In this document: piece after piece, positions 26,492 through 36,970 of the stretch
How the letters are laid out: each line of letters starts with the position of its first letter
Numbering within the stretch: position 1 is the first letter of the stretch
DNA from: an uncultured Acidovorax sp.
GTDB lineage: Bacteria; Pseudomonadota; Gammaproteobacteria; Burkholderiales; Burkholderiaceae_C
Direction: 5' to 3'
NCBI GenBank assembly: GCA_913774625.1
Contig: CAJYHL010000039.1
Span: 159,074-223,073 of the forward strand
Length of the DNA: 64,000 nt
Notes under the pieces: generated by a model
Database searches by the model: none
The model's input: the letters and a program-made list of their open reading frames with translations, nothing else
What the model was told of the DNA's origin: nothing
Program-made: the position numbers and the translations under genes

Positions 26492-27661
26492 ATGCTGCCC
26501 AATGTATTGCGTGATGCCCGCCGGATTGTGGTCAAGGTCGGCTCCAGCCTGGTGACCAACGAGGGGCGCGGGCTGGACGAGCAGGCGATCGGCGAGTGGA
26601 GCCGGCAGCTCGCTGCGCTGGTGCGGGGCGATGGCGCCACGCGCCGAGAGGTGGTGATGGTGTCCAGCGGTGCGATCGCCGAGGGCATGAAGCGCCTGGG
26701 CTGGACGGTGCGGCCCAGCGAGATCCACGAACTGCAGGCTGCCGCCGCCGTCGGCCAGATGGGCCTGGCGCAGATGTACGAGACCAAGCTGCGCGAGCAG
26801 GGCATGGGCAGCGCGCAGGTGCTGCTCACCCATGGCGACCTGGCCCATCGCGAGCGCTATCTCAACGCCCGCTCCACGCTGCTGACGCTGCTGCGCCTGG
26901 GCGTGGTGCCCGTCATCAACGAGAACGACACCGTCGTCACCGACGAGATCAAGTTCGGCGACAACGACACGCTGGGTGCGCTGGTGGCCAATCTGGTCGA
27001 GGCCGACGCCCTCGTCATCCTGACCGACCAGAAGGGCCTCTATACCGCCGACCCGCGCCGCGACCCGGAAGCCCGCTTCGTGCACGAGGCCCGCGCGGGC
27101 GATGCTGCGCTGGAAGCGATGGCCGGCGGCGCCGGATCGAGCATCGGCAAGGGGGGCATGATCACCAAGATCCTGGCGGCCAAGCGCGCGGCCGGCTCCG
27201 GTGCCTCGACCGTGATCGCCTGGGGACGCGAACCCGACGTGCTGATGCGTCTGGCTCAGGGCGAGGCCATCGGCACGCTGCTGCTGGCCCAGACGGCCAA
27301 GCAGCAGGCGCGCAAGCAGTGGATGGCCGACCATCTGCAGCTGCGTGGGGCGGTGTCCGTCGATGCGGGGGCTGCCGCCAAGCTGCGCGACGAGGGCAAG
27401 AGCCTGCTGCCCATCGGCATGGTGGCGGTGGAGGGGGAGTTCTCGCGCGGGGACGTGATCGCCGTGCGCGATGCCCAAGGCGTCGAGATCGCGCGCGGCC
27501 TCGCCAACTACGCCAGTGCCGAGGCGCGCCTGCTGTGCCGCAAGCCCTCTGCGGAGATCGAGCGCCTGCTGGGCTACATCGCCGAGCCTGAGATGATGCA
27601 CCGGGACAATCTGGTGCTGACCAGCGCCGCGCGGGCGAGCCAGCCTGTCGCGCAGGCTTGA
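26492..27661 (+). CDS. proB: Glutamate 5-kinase
   Basis: A 389-aa enzyme phosphorylating glutamate in the first step of proline synthesis. The amino-acid kinase domain ([16 protein letters not shown] near the start, [16 protein letters not shown] mid-domain, GTGGM-like GKGGMITKI) is followed by a C-terminal PUA domain (about 280-370). I prefer the ATG at 26,492 because GGAAG lies 9 bases upstream. An ATG at 26,483 would abut the same site. No proA is adjacent. Confidence 0.95.
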   Translation: MLPNVLRDARRIVVKVGSSLVTNEGRGLDEQAIGEWSRQLAALVRGDGATRREVVMVSSGAIAEGMKRLGWTVRPSEIHELQAAAAVGQMGLAQMYETKLREQGMGSAQVLLTHGDLAHRERYLNARSTLLTLLRLGVVPVINENDTVVTDEIKFGDNDTLGALVANLVEADALVILTDQKGLYTADPRRDPEARFVHEARAGDAALEAMAGGAGSSIGKGGMITKILAAKRAAGSGASTVIAWGREPDVLMRLAQGEAIGTLLLAQTAKQQARKQWMADHLQLRGAVSVDAGAAAKLRDEGKSLLPIGMVAVEGEFSRGDVIAVRDAQGVEIARGLANYASAEARLLCRKPSAEIERLLGYIAEPEMMHRDNLVLTSAARASQPVAQA

Positions 27662-27760
27662 AAGCATCCTTCGGGGTGACAGGGCGCGGCTTGCGCCCGG
27701 CCATGCATGCTTCCGGCCGCTCCGCCGGCTTCTCGGCACAGGCGTAGCGGCATGGCGTCT

Positions 27761-28468
27761 TCAGCTGCCGGCAGGCTTGGCAGGCGGCGACATGCCCGCC
27801 CGCCCCGTTGCGGCGCCGAGGGCGTCCTTGCGTTCACCTTGCGGGTCGGGGTCGAAGCTGGCGCCGGGCGGCAGTTCCACTCCGGGGCTCAGCAGCAGCG
27901 AACCCGCGCGATGCATGCCGCCGCCTGGGCCGCCTGCAGCCTCGGTGCCGTCGCGCGAGCGCATGCCGCTGCGCAGGTAGCGATTGCGTTGCTCCTGGCG
28001 CGGCAGGAAGCGGGCCAGTTCGGTCAGGGCCATTTCATAGACGCCGCGCTTGAACTCGACCACCACGTCCAGCGGCACCCAGTAGTCGTTCCAGCGCCAG
28101 GCGTCGAATTCAGGGTGGTTGGTGGCACGCAGGTTCAGATCCCAGTCGTGGCCGACCAGCTGCAGCAGATACCAGATCTGCTTCTGGCCCTTGTAGTGGC
28201 CGCGCGCATCGCGCCGTATATACCGGTCAGGCACCTCGTAGCGCAACCAGTCCCGGGTGCGGGCGACCACGCGAACGTGGTTCGGCTGCAGTCCCACCTC
28301 TTCGTGCAGCTCTCGGAACATCGCCTGCTCGGGCGTTTCGCCCCTGTCGATGCCCCCTTGCGGGAACTGCCAGCTGTGGGTGCGAATGCGCTTGCCCCAA
28401 AATACCTGGTTTTTCTGGTTGAGCAGGATGATGCCGACGTTCGGCCTAAAGCCGTCCCGGTCAAGCAT
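27761..28468 (-). CDS. rppH: RNA pyrophosphohydrolase (Nudix)
   Basis: A 235-aa RppH that removes pyrophosphate from mRNA 5' ends and so triggers RNase E decay. The Nudix box is complete ([22 protein letters not shown]). The N-terminus [18 protein letters not shown] is typical. The last 60 residues are a low-complexity Gly/Pro-rich tail found in betaproteobacterial versions. It is convergent with proB and divergent from proS. Note rne in the same window. Confidence 0.95.
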   Translation of the reverse strand: MLDRDGFRPNVGIILLNQKNQVFWGKRIRTHSWQFPQGGIDRGETPEQAMFRELHEEVGLQPNHVRVVARTRDWLRYEVPDRYIRRDARGHYKGQKQIWYLLQLVGHDWDLNLRATNHPEFDAWRWNDYWVPLDVVVEFKRGVYEMALTELARFLPRQEQRNRYLRSGMRSRDGTEAAGGPGGGMHRAGSLLLSPGVELPPGASFDPDPQGERKDALGAATGRAGMSPPAKPAGS

Positions 28469-28558
28469 AATCTAACCCCAAATTTTTAAACTGTGACCAT
28501 TATGCACGGCGCTTTACAGGCGACAAGCGGAGTGGTCCTGGCTGCCTGAAATCGCTCG

Positions 28559-30300
<1,742 letters not shown>

Positions 30301-30304
<4 letters not shown>

Positions 30305-31005
30305 CGGCCCCGGGCCTTCGCGGCGCAGCGCCCGGGCCCGCCGCGGTGGGGGTGAGCCGCCGCCATCTGCTGCGCTTTGCATCGGTGGCTGCGGGGCCGG
30401 TCGCCTGGCTGGGCCTGCCGCAGGCCGCGCATGCGGGCGGCCAGATCGAGGAACCTCTGGCGGATTCCGTCCGCTCGGCGCTCAGCGCGGCGATCGCCTC
30501 CGATGCGCCGCTGGAGCCCACCTTCGCTTCCACCGAAGCCCGTCTAGGCTACCTGCGCTGGCTGGCCGCCATGAGCGACCGCCTGCGTGCGCGCAAGCCC
30601 GACGGGCAGGTGCGCCGCGATTTCCTGCAGACCGCCTGGTACGAGTCCAAGCGCGCCGGGCTGGATGTTTCCCTGGTGCTGGGTCTGATCCAGGTCGAAA
30701 GCGCCTTCCGCAAGTTCGCCGTGTCCAGCGTGGGCGCACGCGGCTACATGCAGGTCATGCCGTTCTGGACCCGCGTGATCGGCGACGGCGATGCCAGCAA
30801 GCTCTTCCAGATGCAGACCAACCTGCGGTTCGGCTGCGTCATCCTGCGCCACTATCTGGACCGCGAGCAGGGCGATCTCTACATGACGCTAGGCCGCTAC
30901 AACGGCAGCCGCGGCAAGCCCGCCTATCCGAACGCGGTGTTCGCTGCGCAGCGCAACTGGTTCTTCCAGGAGCGCCTGGCCCACGGCGGCTCGGCAGCCG
31001 CCTGA
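30301..31005 (+). CDS. Tat-exported lytic transglycosylase (SLT domain)
   Basis: A 234-aa peptidoglycan lytic transglycosylase. The N-terminus has a twin-arginine signal ([14 protein letters not shown], about 19-32, then a cleavage site near AHAGG), so the protein is exported folded to the periplasm. The SLT/goose-lysozyme-like domain shows [20 protein letters not shown] with the catalytic Glu, then GYMQVMPFW and a final [10 protein letters not shown]. It overlaps proS by ATGA. A specific Mlt name is not assigned. Confidence 0.9.
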
Positions 31006-31051
31006 TCCCGTCATTCCATCCATCAGGCGGGCCGACCGGAAGGCCGCCTCT

Positions 31052-32368
31052 TCAGGTCGTGCCGCCGGCCGCAGCGGCGCCGTCTCCCAGGCGCGAGACC
31101 ATCACCTGGTCGATGCGATAGCTGTCCACGTCGAGCACCTCGAACTTGTAGCCCGCCCAGTTCACGCTGTCGGTGCGGCGGGGCACGCGGCGCAGCATGA
31201 CCATCAGGAAGCCCGCCAGGGTTTCGTATTCGCCAGCATGGGGCAGGCTGTCGAGATCGAGGGCTCGCAGCACGTCCTCGATGGGCGTCACGCCGTCGAT
31301 GAGCCACGAGTTCTCGTCGCGCCGTACGATCTGCTCTTCGTCGGTGGGGCTGATGAGCCCGCCCATCACCGTACTCATCACGTCGTTGAGCGTGACCACG
31401 CCCACCACCAGGCTGTATTCGTTCACGATGACCGCGAAGTCTTCATGCACCTGGCGGAACTGCTCCAGCACCTCGCCCAGCGAGAGGCGGTCGGGCACGA
31501 TGAGCACCTTGCGCACCAGGCCTTCGTCGGCCAGCGAGATGGGCTGGTTGTTCAGCACGCGCTGAAAGAGGTCCTTGGCATCGACGTAGCCCACCACATG
31601 GTCGATGTCGCCGTCGCACACCGGATAGGTCGAGAACGGCTCTTCCGCGATGCGGGCGCGGATCACGGTGTCCGGGTCGTCGCGCAGGAAGTAGGCGATG
31701 CGGTCGCGCTGCGACATGGCGCTGGCCACGGTGCGGGTATCGAGCTCGATCACGTTCTCGATCACCTGCTGCTCGCGCGCGGCCAGCACGCCGGAGCGGG
31801 CTCCGGCCTCCATCATGGCCAGGATGTCGTCCGCCGTGACACGGTCGTCGCGCAGCGACGACAGGCCCAGCGCGCGGAAGAGCAGGTCGGCGCTGCGGCT
31901 GTAGAGCCAGACCAGCGGGTGCAGCACCGTCATCAGCACCTTCATGGGGCGCGCCACGCGCAGCGCCAGCAATTCGGGATTGGCCATGCCCAGCCGCTTG
32001 GGGAACAGGTCGGCGAACAGGATGAAGAGCGAGGTGATGATGGTGAAGGAAGCCAGGAAGCCCAGCGTCTGCGCCTGCGCATCGTCCAGCCAGAGGCCCA
32101 GCAGGCCGGTGAAATGCGGGCTCAGGGCGCCTTCGCCCACGATACCGCCCAGGATGGCGACCGCGTTCTGGCCGACCTGCACCACGGTGAAGTAATCGCC
32201 CGGCTGCTCCTGTATGCGCATCACCCGGTCGGCCCTGGGGTCGCCCTCGTCCGCCATCTGCCGCAGCCGCAGGCGGCGCGATGCCGCGAGGGAAATTTCT
32301 GCCAGCGAGAAGAAGGCGCTGGCGACGATCAGCAAACCGATGACGAAGAGGCTTTGGGAAAGATTCAT
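31052..32368 (-). CDS. CNNM/CBS-domain membrane protein (HlyC/CorC family)
   Basis: A 438-aa inner-membrane protein. The N-terminal CNNM (DUF21) region has about four hydrophobic segments (MNLSQSLFVIGLLIVASAFF, then segments up to about 165). A CBS pair follows (about 205-330) and then a CorC_HlyC domain at the C-terminus (about 345-425). Members are linked to Mg/Co ion transport or tolerance. Hemolysin is an outdated label. The ATG at 32,368 is chosen because the longer frame upstream has no CNNM features. Confidence 0.9.
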   Translation of the reverse strand: MNLSQSLFVIGLLIVASAFFSLAEISLAASRRLRLRQMADEGDPRADRVMRIQEQPGDYFTVVQVGQNAVAILGGIVGEGALSPHFTGLLGLWLDDAQAQTLGFLASFTIITSLFILFADLFPKRLGMANPELLALRVARPMKVLMTVLHPLVWLYSRSADLLFRALGLSSLRDDRVTADDILAMMEAGARSGVLAAREQQVIENVIELDTRTVASAMSQRDRIAYFLRDDPDTVIRARIAEEPFSTYPVCDGDIDHVVGYVDAKDLFQRVLNNQPISLADEGLVRKVLIVPDRLSLGEVLEQFRQVHEDFAVIVNEYSLVVGVVTLNDVMSTVMGGLISPTDEEQIVRRDENSWLIDGVTPIEDVLRALDLDSLPHAGEYETLAGFLMVMLRRVPRRTDSVNWAGYKFEVLDVDSYRIDQVMVSRLGDGAAAAGGTT

Positions 32369-32496
32369 GGATGGAGCGGAGCGGCGTGCAGCGCGGCACG
32401 GCGCGACAGAGTGTAGCGGGCGGCCGGTGCCGCCCTGCATCCCGTCATGGTGGTCCGGCCCGGCCCGCGTGGCCGCGGGGTGGGTCGGGCAGGCGC

Positions 32497-33531
32497 TTAC
32501 TGCACGAAGCCGATGCGCGTCTTGCGCGCCGTGCCGGGCGGCAGGTCGGCCACTTCGACGCTGCCGCGCCGGGCCAGGCGCGCGTTGCCGAAGCCGGTCA
32601 TCCAGGCGCGGCGCATCTCGCGCGGCGGCCTGGTCGAAAGCGCGTCCAGTACGTCGGCTTCGGGCTCGGGCTCCAGCAGCCGGCCCCAGTCGTGGCTGGC
32701 GCGGATGTCCTGGTAGAGCTGGCGGGCGATGGAGCGCGCCTGCTCCGGCGTGGGCGCCGGCACCTCGAACACGTTCATGCGGTTGAGGATGGGGTCGGGA
32801 ATGGAGCGCTCGTCGTTGGCCGTGGTGATCCAGATGACCTGGCTGGCGTCGATGGCGACTTCGGCGAATTCGTCGGTGAAGCTCTGGGCCGTGTCGTGCT
32901 CCAGCAGACTGTAGAGCGCGCCCAGCGGGTCGTACTGCGCGTCGCCCGCCGCCTTGTCGATCTCGTCGATGACCATGACGGGGTTGGCGTATTCGCCCTC
33001 GACCAGGGCCTCGAACACCTTGCCGGGCCGCGCGCCCTTCCACTGCGATGACGAGCCCGACAGCAGCCAGCCCGCCGTCATGGAGCTCATGGGCACCAGG
33101 TTCATGCCCGTGCCCAGCAGCTGGGCCAGCTGGCGCGCGAAATGGGTCTTGCCGATGCCCGGCACGCCCAGCAGCAGCATGGGCGTGACTTCCAGGCCGT
33201 CGCTGCAGTCCTGCGCCAGGGCGACGTGGCGCTTGACGTCGTCCAGCACCTCGGCGAAGTTGGGCAGCTGCTCGTAGAGGCCGGCCATGTCGGGCACGCC
33301 CGCCGGCTTGACCTGGAAGCGCTCGGGCCCGCGTTCGAGCATGCGTTCATAGACCGCGCGCAGGCCGTCGTGGTCGCGCTGGGCGCCGGCATCGTTCAGG
33401 CGGCGCAGGCGCCGCTCCACATCGCCGGTCTGGAACACGTTGCGTACCCGGGCCACCGGCAGGCTCAGCGCCGAGGGCTGCGGGACGAGGCTGTTCGTGG
33501 AAGAAGTGCTGGTGCTGCTGCCGTTGCTCAT
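32497..33531 (-). CDS. AAA ATPase (Lon/ClpX-like core)
   Basis: A 344-aa AAA+ ATPase. After a Ser/Thr-rich start (MSNGSSTSTSSTNSL) come Walker A GVPGIGKT (about 131-138), Walker B VMVIDEIDK and sensor 1 ITTAND, with a C-terminal helical lid. No protease domain is present. Relatives in Comamonadaceae are annotated only as AAA family ATPases. The start is set at 33,531 because the longer frame (33,657) adds unrelated residues. Confidence 0.82.
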   Translation of the reverse strand: MSNGSSTSTSSTNSLVPQPSALSLPVARVRNVFQTGDVERRLRRLNDAGAQRDHDGLRAVYERMLERGPERFQVKPAGVPDMAGLYEQLPNFAEVLDDVKRHVALAQDCSDGLEVTPMLLLGVPGIGKTHFARQLAQLLGTGMNLVPMSSMTAGWLLSGSSSQWKGARPGKVFEALVEGEYANPVMVIDEIDKAAGDAQYDPLGALYSLLEHDTAQSFTDEFAEVAIDASQVIWITTANDERSIPDPILNRMNVFEVPAPTPEQARSIARQLYQDIRASHDWGRLLEPEPEADVLDALSTRPPREMRRAWMTGFGNARLARRGSVEVADLPPGTARKTRIGFVQ

Positions 33532-33709
33532 GTCGCGCTCCCGGTTGAAGAGGTCACGCAACCATTCAAGCACACAACGTGCCGGCCGTGAACGCTGGAA
33601 AAACCCGGTCAACCTGTCGGTGATCGGCGTATCGGCGGCAGGCGGCCATGCGGGCATGAAAAAGCCGCCCGGAGGCGGCTGCTGGTCACGGCGGGGGGGG
33701 GGGCGAGGC

Positions 33710-34033
33710 TTATTCGGTCGTGCCCAGCACCTGCTTGAGTTCGCCCGACTCGTACATCTCCATCATGATGTCCGAGCCGCCGATGAATTCGCCCTTGACG
33801 TAGAGCTGCGGGATGGTGGGCCAGTTGCTGTATTCCTTGATGCCCTGGCGGATTTCCGGATCTTCCAGCACGTTCACGGTGGCCACGCTCTTGGGGTCCA
33901 CGCCGCAGGCCTTCAGGATCTGGATGGCGCGGCCGGAGAAGCCGCACATCGGAAAGCTGGCGCTGCCCTTCATGAACAGCAGGATGTCGTTGGATTTGAC
34001 GAGGGCGTCGATGCGTTGCTGGGCGTCGCTCAT
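33710..34033 (-). CDS. grxD: Monothiol glutaredoxin Grx4
   Basis: A 107-aa CGFS-type glutaredoxin (FPMCGFSGRAIQIL), binding a [2Fe-2S] cluster with glutathione and delivering iron-sulfur clusters. The glutathione-site WPTIPQLYVKGEFIGG is intact. It is followed downstream by an 11-G run at 33,693-33,703. It sits next to prmC on the same strand. Confidence 0.97.
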   Translation of the reverse strand: MSDAQQRIDALVKSNDILLFMKGSASFPMCGFSGRAIQILKACGVDPKSVATVNVLEDPEIRQGIKEYSNWPTIPQLYVKGEFIGGSDIMMEMYESGELKQVLGTTE

Positions 34034-34131
34034 GGGGAGTCTCCTGAAAGAATGGGCTGTGGCCAGGGCGCCGCAGCGAATGGGGGATTATTTCACTGTC
34101 TGCGGCGCAGCGTGCGGGCGCAGGCCGGGAG

Positions 34132-34977
34132 TCAGCGCGGGCGCATGCCGCCCGTGCAGCGCGGCACGCCGGCGAGGTCGGCTCGGCTTTGCACCAGCGT
34201 GAAACCCGCCGCGCTCAGCAGCGCCTGCACGGCATCGGCCTGGTCCCAGCCGTGCTCCAGCAGCAGCCAGCCGCCAGGGGCCAGGCGTGCCGGTGCCTGC
34301 TGCACGATGGTGCGGATGTCATCCAGGCCGTCGGCCCCGCTGGCCAGGGCCTGGGCGGGCTCGTGGGCCAGGGCCGCCAGATGCGGGTCGCCCTCGGCGA
34401 TGTAGGGCGGGTTGCTGACGATGAGATCGAAAGGGCCGTCGATGCCGTCCAGCCAGAGGCCGTGCCGCAGGTGCACGGGCAGGCCCAGTCGCTGGGCGTT
34501 GGCTCGGGCCACGGCCAGCGCATCGGCGCTGGCGTCCACGGCGGTTACCTGCGCCGTGGGGCGCTGGCGCTGCAGGGCCAGGGCGATGGCGCCGCTGCCG
34601 GTGCCCAGATCCACCACGCGCGGGGCGGGCAGGGCGGCGACGGTTTCGAGCGCCCAGTCCACCAGGGTTTCGGTATCGGGGCGGGGGTCGAGCACGCGGG
34701 CGTCCACCTGCAGGGGCAGGCCGTAGAACTCCTTGGTGCCGGTCAGATAGGCCACGGGTTCGCCTGCGGCGCGGCGGCGGCACAGCAGAGCGAAGCGCGC
34801 CCAGGCTTCGGCATCGAGCGGATCGGTGTCGTGCGCGAGCAGCCAGGCCCGGTCGCCCGGCGCGCGGCCCAGGGTGTGCATCAGCAGCAGTTGCGCGTCG
34901 ATGCGGGCCAGGCCCTGCGCCTGTGCCTGGGCCAGCGCCTGCGCGATGTCCGGTTGTGGGGTGGTTTCAGTTATCAA
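34132..34977 (-). CDS. prmC: Peptide-chain release factor N5-glutamine methyltransferase
   Basis: A 281-aa PrmC/HemK methylating the GGQ glutamine of RF1/RF2. An N-terminal helical domain is followed by SAM motif [15 protein letters not shown] (about 166-180) and the catalytic NPPY (about 234). The first codon is TTG at 34,977, which falls inside a family-specific repeat element (34,971-35,017), so the true start may lie some codons further in. prfA is not adjacent here. Confidence 0.93.
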   Translation of the reverse strand: MITETTPQPDIAQALAQAQAQGLARIDAQLLLMHTLGRAPGDRAWLLAHDTDPLDAEAWARFALLCRRRAAGEPVAYLTGTKEFYGLPLQVDARVLDPRPDTETLVDWALETVAALPAPRVVDLGTGSGAIALALQRQRPTAQVTAVDASADALAVARANAQRLGLPVHLRHGLWLDGIDGPFDLIVSNPPYIAEGDPHLAALAHEPAQALASGADGLDDIRTIVQQAPARLAPGGWLLLEHGWDQADAVQALLSAAGFTLVQSRADLAGVPRCTGGMRPR

Positions 34978-35017
34978 TTTGATAGCGCGTTGCGCTGGTA
35001 TCTTGAGGGCTGAGGCC
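34971..35017 (+). repeat. Comamonadaceae intergenic repeat, copy 2
   Basis: TTATCAATTTGATAGCG followed by GCGCTGG and an end AGGGCTGAGGCC. It shares the layout of the copies at 26,416 and 61,497: a TATC/GATA stem, a GCGC block and a terminal AGGCC. It overlaps the presumed TTG start of prmC. Confidence 0.6.
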
Positions 35018-35025
35018 GGATGGGT

Positions 35026-35910
35026 TCAGCGGAATTCGCGTTCGCGCAGCCACTTGGTGGCGATCCATTTTTCGCCGCTGATGACGGGCGCGCCGCCGTG
35101 CAGCGTGCGGGTGGACGGGTGGGGCCGGTCGTAGCTGAAGAACACGGCGTTGCCCCGGCGCGGCGCCACTTCCAGCTGCACGTCGGGAAAGGTGGTGCCG
35201 CCGCCGGCTTCCGGATCGTTGAGGTAGATCACCAGAGTGCCCACGCGCTGGCCGCCGCGCCGCAGGATGGTGGGCGTGCCGGGCTCGTCGGGGTCGAAAT
35301 AGTCGTAGTGAGGCTTGTATTCGGCGCCCGGGCGGTAGTGCAGCACCTGCAGGCCTTCGCCGTTCTCGACCGGCCAGCGCACCAGCCGGGCGATGCGGGC
35401 CTCCAGCCGCGAGACCACGTCGTTCTCGGCGCGCTGGAAGAACATGCCGTCGCTGGTGCGGTCGTCGTTGACCTCTTCGCCGCCCGTGCGGGTGGCGACG
35501 GTCAGCGAGCGGGCCATGCGCGGTTCGGCGGCGGCGATGAGCGCATCGCATTCCTCGGGCGAGAGCAGGTTGCCGAAGAGCACGACGCGCGGCGAATGCA
35601 GGGACATCAGCACCTCGACCTCACGGTCGCCCACGTCGATGCGGGCGGGCGAGCGGGCCAGGTCGGGTTCCGGCATGGCCCGCTGCACGGCGGCGGGTTC
35701 GGGCTGCGCCTTGTCGCGCAGCGCCTCGGTCAGCACGGTTTCCATGGCATGCACGGCGACTTCCTCGTCCCAGCCTGCGTCCAGCATGGACTGCAGCACC
35801 ACCGGGCCGGCGAAGCCGGCTTCGGCCTGTTCGATGATCCAGGCCCGCAGCTCGGGCGTGATGGGCTGGAGCCGGGACAGGGCAGAGGCAGAGCGGGTGC
35901 TGGAGGACAT
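35026..35910 (-). CDS. Prolyl 4-hydroxylase-like 2OG-Fe(II) oxygenase
   Basis: A dioxygenase of about 294 aa of the P4H family. The catalytic domain is C-terminal: the H-x-D pair is in EYKPHYDYFD, the distal His in HPSTRTLHGGAPVISGEK and the 2OG-binding Lys follows shortly after. The N-terminal 100 residues contain a UBA-like helical stretch (PELRAWIIEQAEAGFAGP). The start at 35,910 avoids overlap with yaaA. An ATG at 35,934 is also possible. Substrate unknown. Confidence 0.87.
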   Translation of the reverse strand: MSSSTRSASALSRLQPITPELRAWIIEQAEAGFAGPVVLQSMLDAGWDEEVAVHAMETVLTEALRDKAQPEPAAVQRAMPEPDLARSPARIDVGDREVEVLMSLHSPRVVLFGNLLSPEECDALIAAAEPRMARSLTVATRTGGEEVNDDRTSDGMFFQRAENDVVSRLEARIARLVRWPVENGEGLQVLHYRPGAEYKPHYDYFDPDEPGTPTILRRGGQRVGTLVIYLNDPEAGGGTTFPDVQLEVAPRRGNAVFFSYDRPHPSTRTLHGGAPVISGEKWIATKWLREREFR

Positions 35911-35992
35911 GGGCGATCTTGCGTGCGTTGGCATGGAAGGGGGCCGAATGAAGAAAGGCCCGGGCTGCCGGCGCGGGCCGGTGCGCGGCCCG

Positions 35993-36772
35993 TCAGTCGG
36001 CGCTCTTGCGGCGGAACACCAGGCGGTCTGGCGCCGAGGCTGCCGGAGCAAAAGCATAGCCTTCCGCATCAAAACCCTCGAGCTGGCGCGGGGTTGCCAC
36101 CCGGTGCTGGATGGCGTGGCGCGCCATGAGGCCGCGCGCGCGTTTGGCGTGGAAGCTGATGATCTTGTAGGTGCCGCCCTTCCAGTCCTCGAACACGCAT
36201 TCGATCACGCGGGCCTTGAGCACCTTGCGGTCCACCGACTTGAAGTATTCCTGCGAGGCCAGGTTGACGACCACCGGCGTGGCATCGGCCTGCAGCCGGG
36301 TGTTGAGGTGCTCCGCGATGCGTGAGCCCCAGAACTGGTAGAGGTTGGTGCCGGCGTCGGTCGCCAGGCGCGTGCCCATCTCCAGCCGGTAGGGCTGCAT
36401 GCGGTCCAGCGGGCGCAGCACGCCGTAGAGGCCGCTCAGGATGCCCAGGTGCTGCTGCGCCCACTGCAGCTCGTCCGGCGTGAGGCTGTGGGCCTGCAGG
36501 CCTTCGTAGACATCGCCGTTGAAGGCCATCACGGCCTGGCGCGAATTGGCGGCCGTGAACTTGGGCTCCCAGGCGGCGTAGCGGCCCACGTTCAGCGCAG
36601 CCAGCGCGTCGCTGATGTGCATGAGCGATGCGATCTGCTGCGGCGACTGTGCGCGCAGCACCTCGATCAGCCGAGTGGAGTCGGCCACGAACTGCGGCTG
36701 CGTGTGCGGCAGGCCTTCGGGCAGCGGCGTGTCGTAATCCAGCGATTTGGCGGGGGACAGCAGAAACAGCAT
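35993..36772 (-). CDS. yaaA: YaaA family peroxide-stress protein
   Basis: A 259-aa DUF328/UPF0246 protein. In E. coli YaaA lowers intracellular free iron during peroxide stress. The family start [18 protein letters not shown] is at 36,772, and [20 protein letters not shown] and the C-terminal [12 protein letters not shown] are clear. It is followed by the oxygenase gene on the same strand. Confidence 0.95.
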   Translation of the reverse strand: MLFLLSPAKSLDYDTPLPEGLPHTQPQFVADSTRLIEVLRAQSPQQIASLMHISDALAALNVGRYAAWEPKFTAANSRQAVMAFNGDVYEGLQAHSLTPDELQWAQQHLGILSGLYGVLRPLDRMQPYRLEMGTRLATDAGTNLYQFWGSRIAEHLNTRLQADATPVVVNLASQEYFKSVDRKVLKARVIECVFEDWKGGTYKIISFHAKRARGLMARHAIQHRVATPRQLEGFDAEGYAFAPAASAPDRLVFRRKSAD

Positions 36773-36970
36773 GGCGGTGCGGACCTGTCGTGGGTGGGGG
36801 CAGAAGGCGGGGGCCGCAGGCCGGGAAGGCGCACGGCATCGCCCCAATGGGCTGCGGCCCATGACGGGCCGCAGAAGTTCGAGAAAGCCAGGCGAGTGTG
36901 CCTCAAGCCCGGGCCGCCCGCCCGGCCGGGGGCTTGCGCCCCGCGCCGATGGCGGCGAGCCCGGCCTGCA

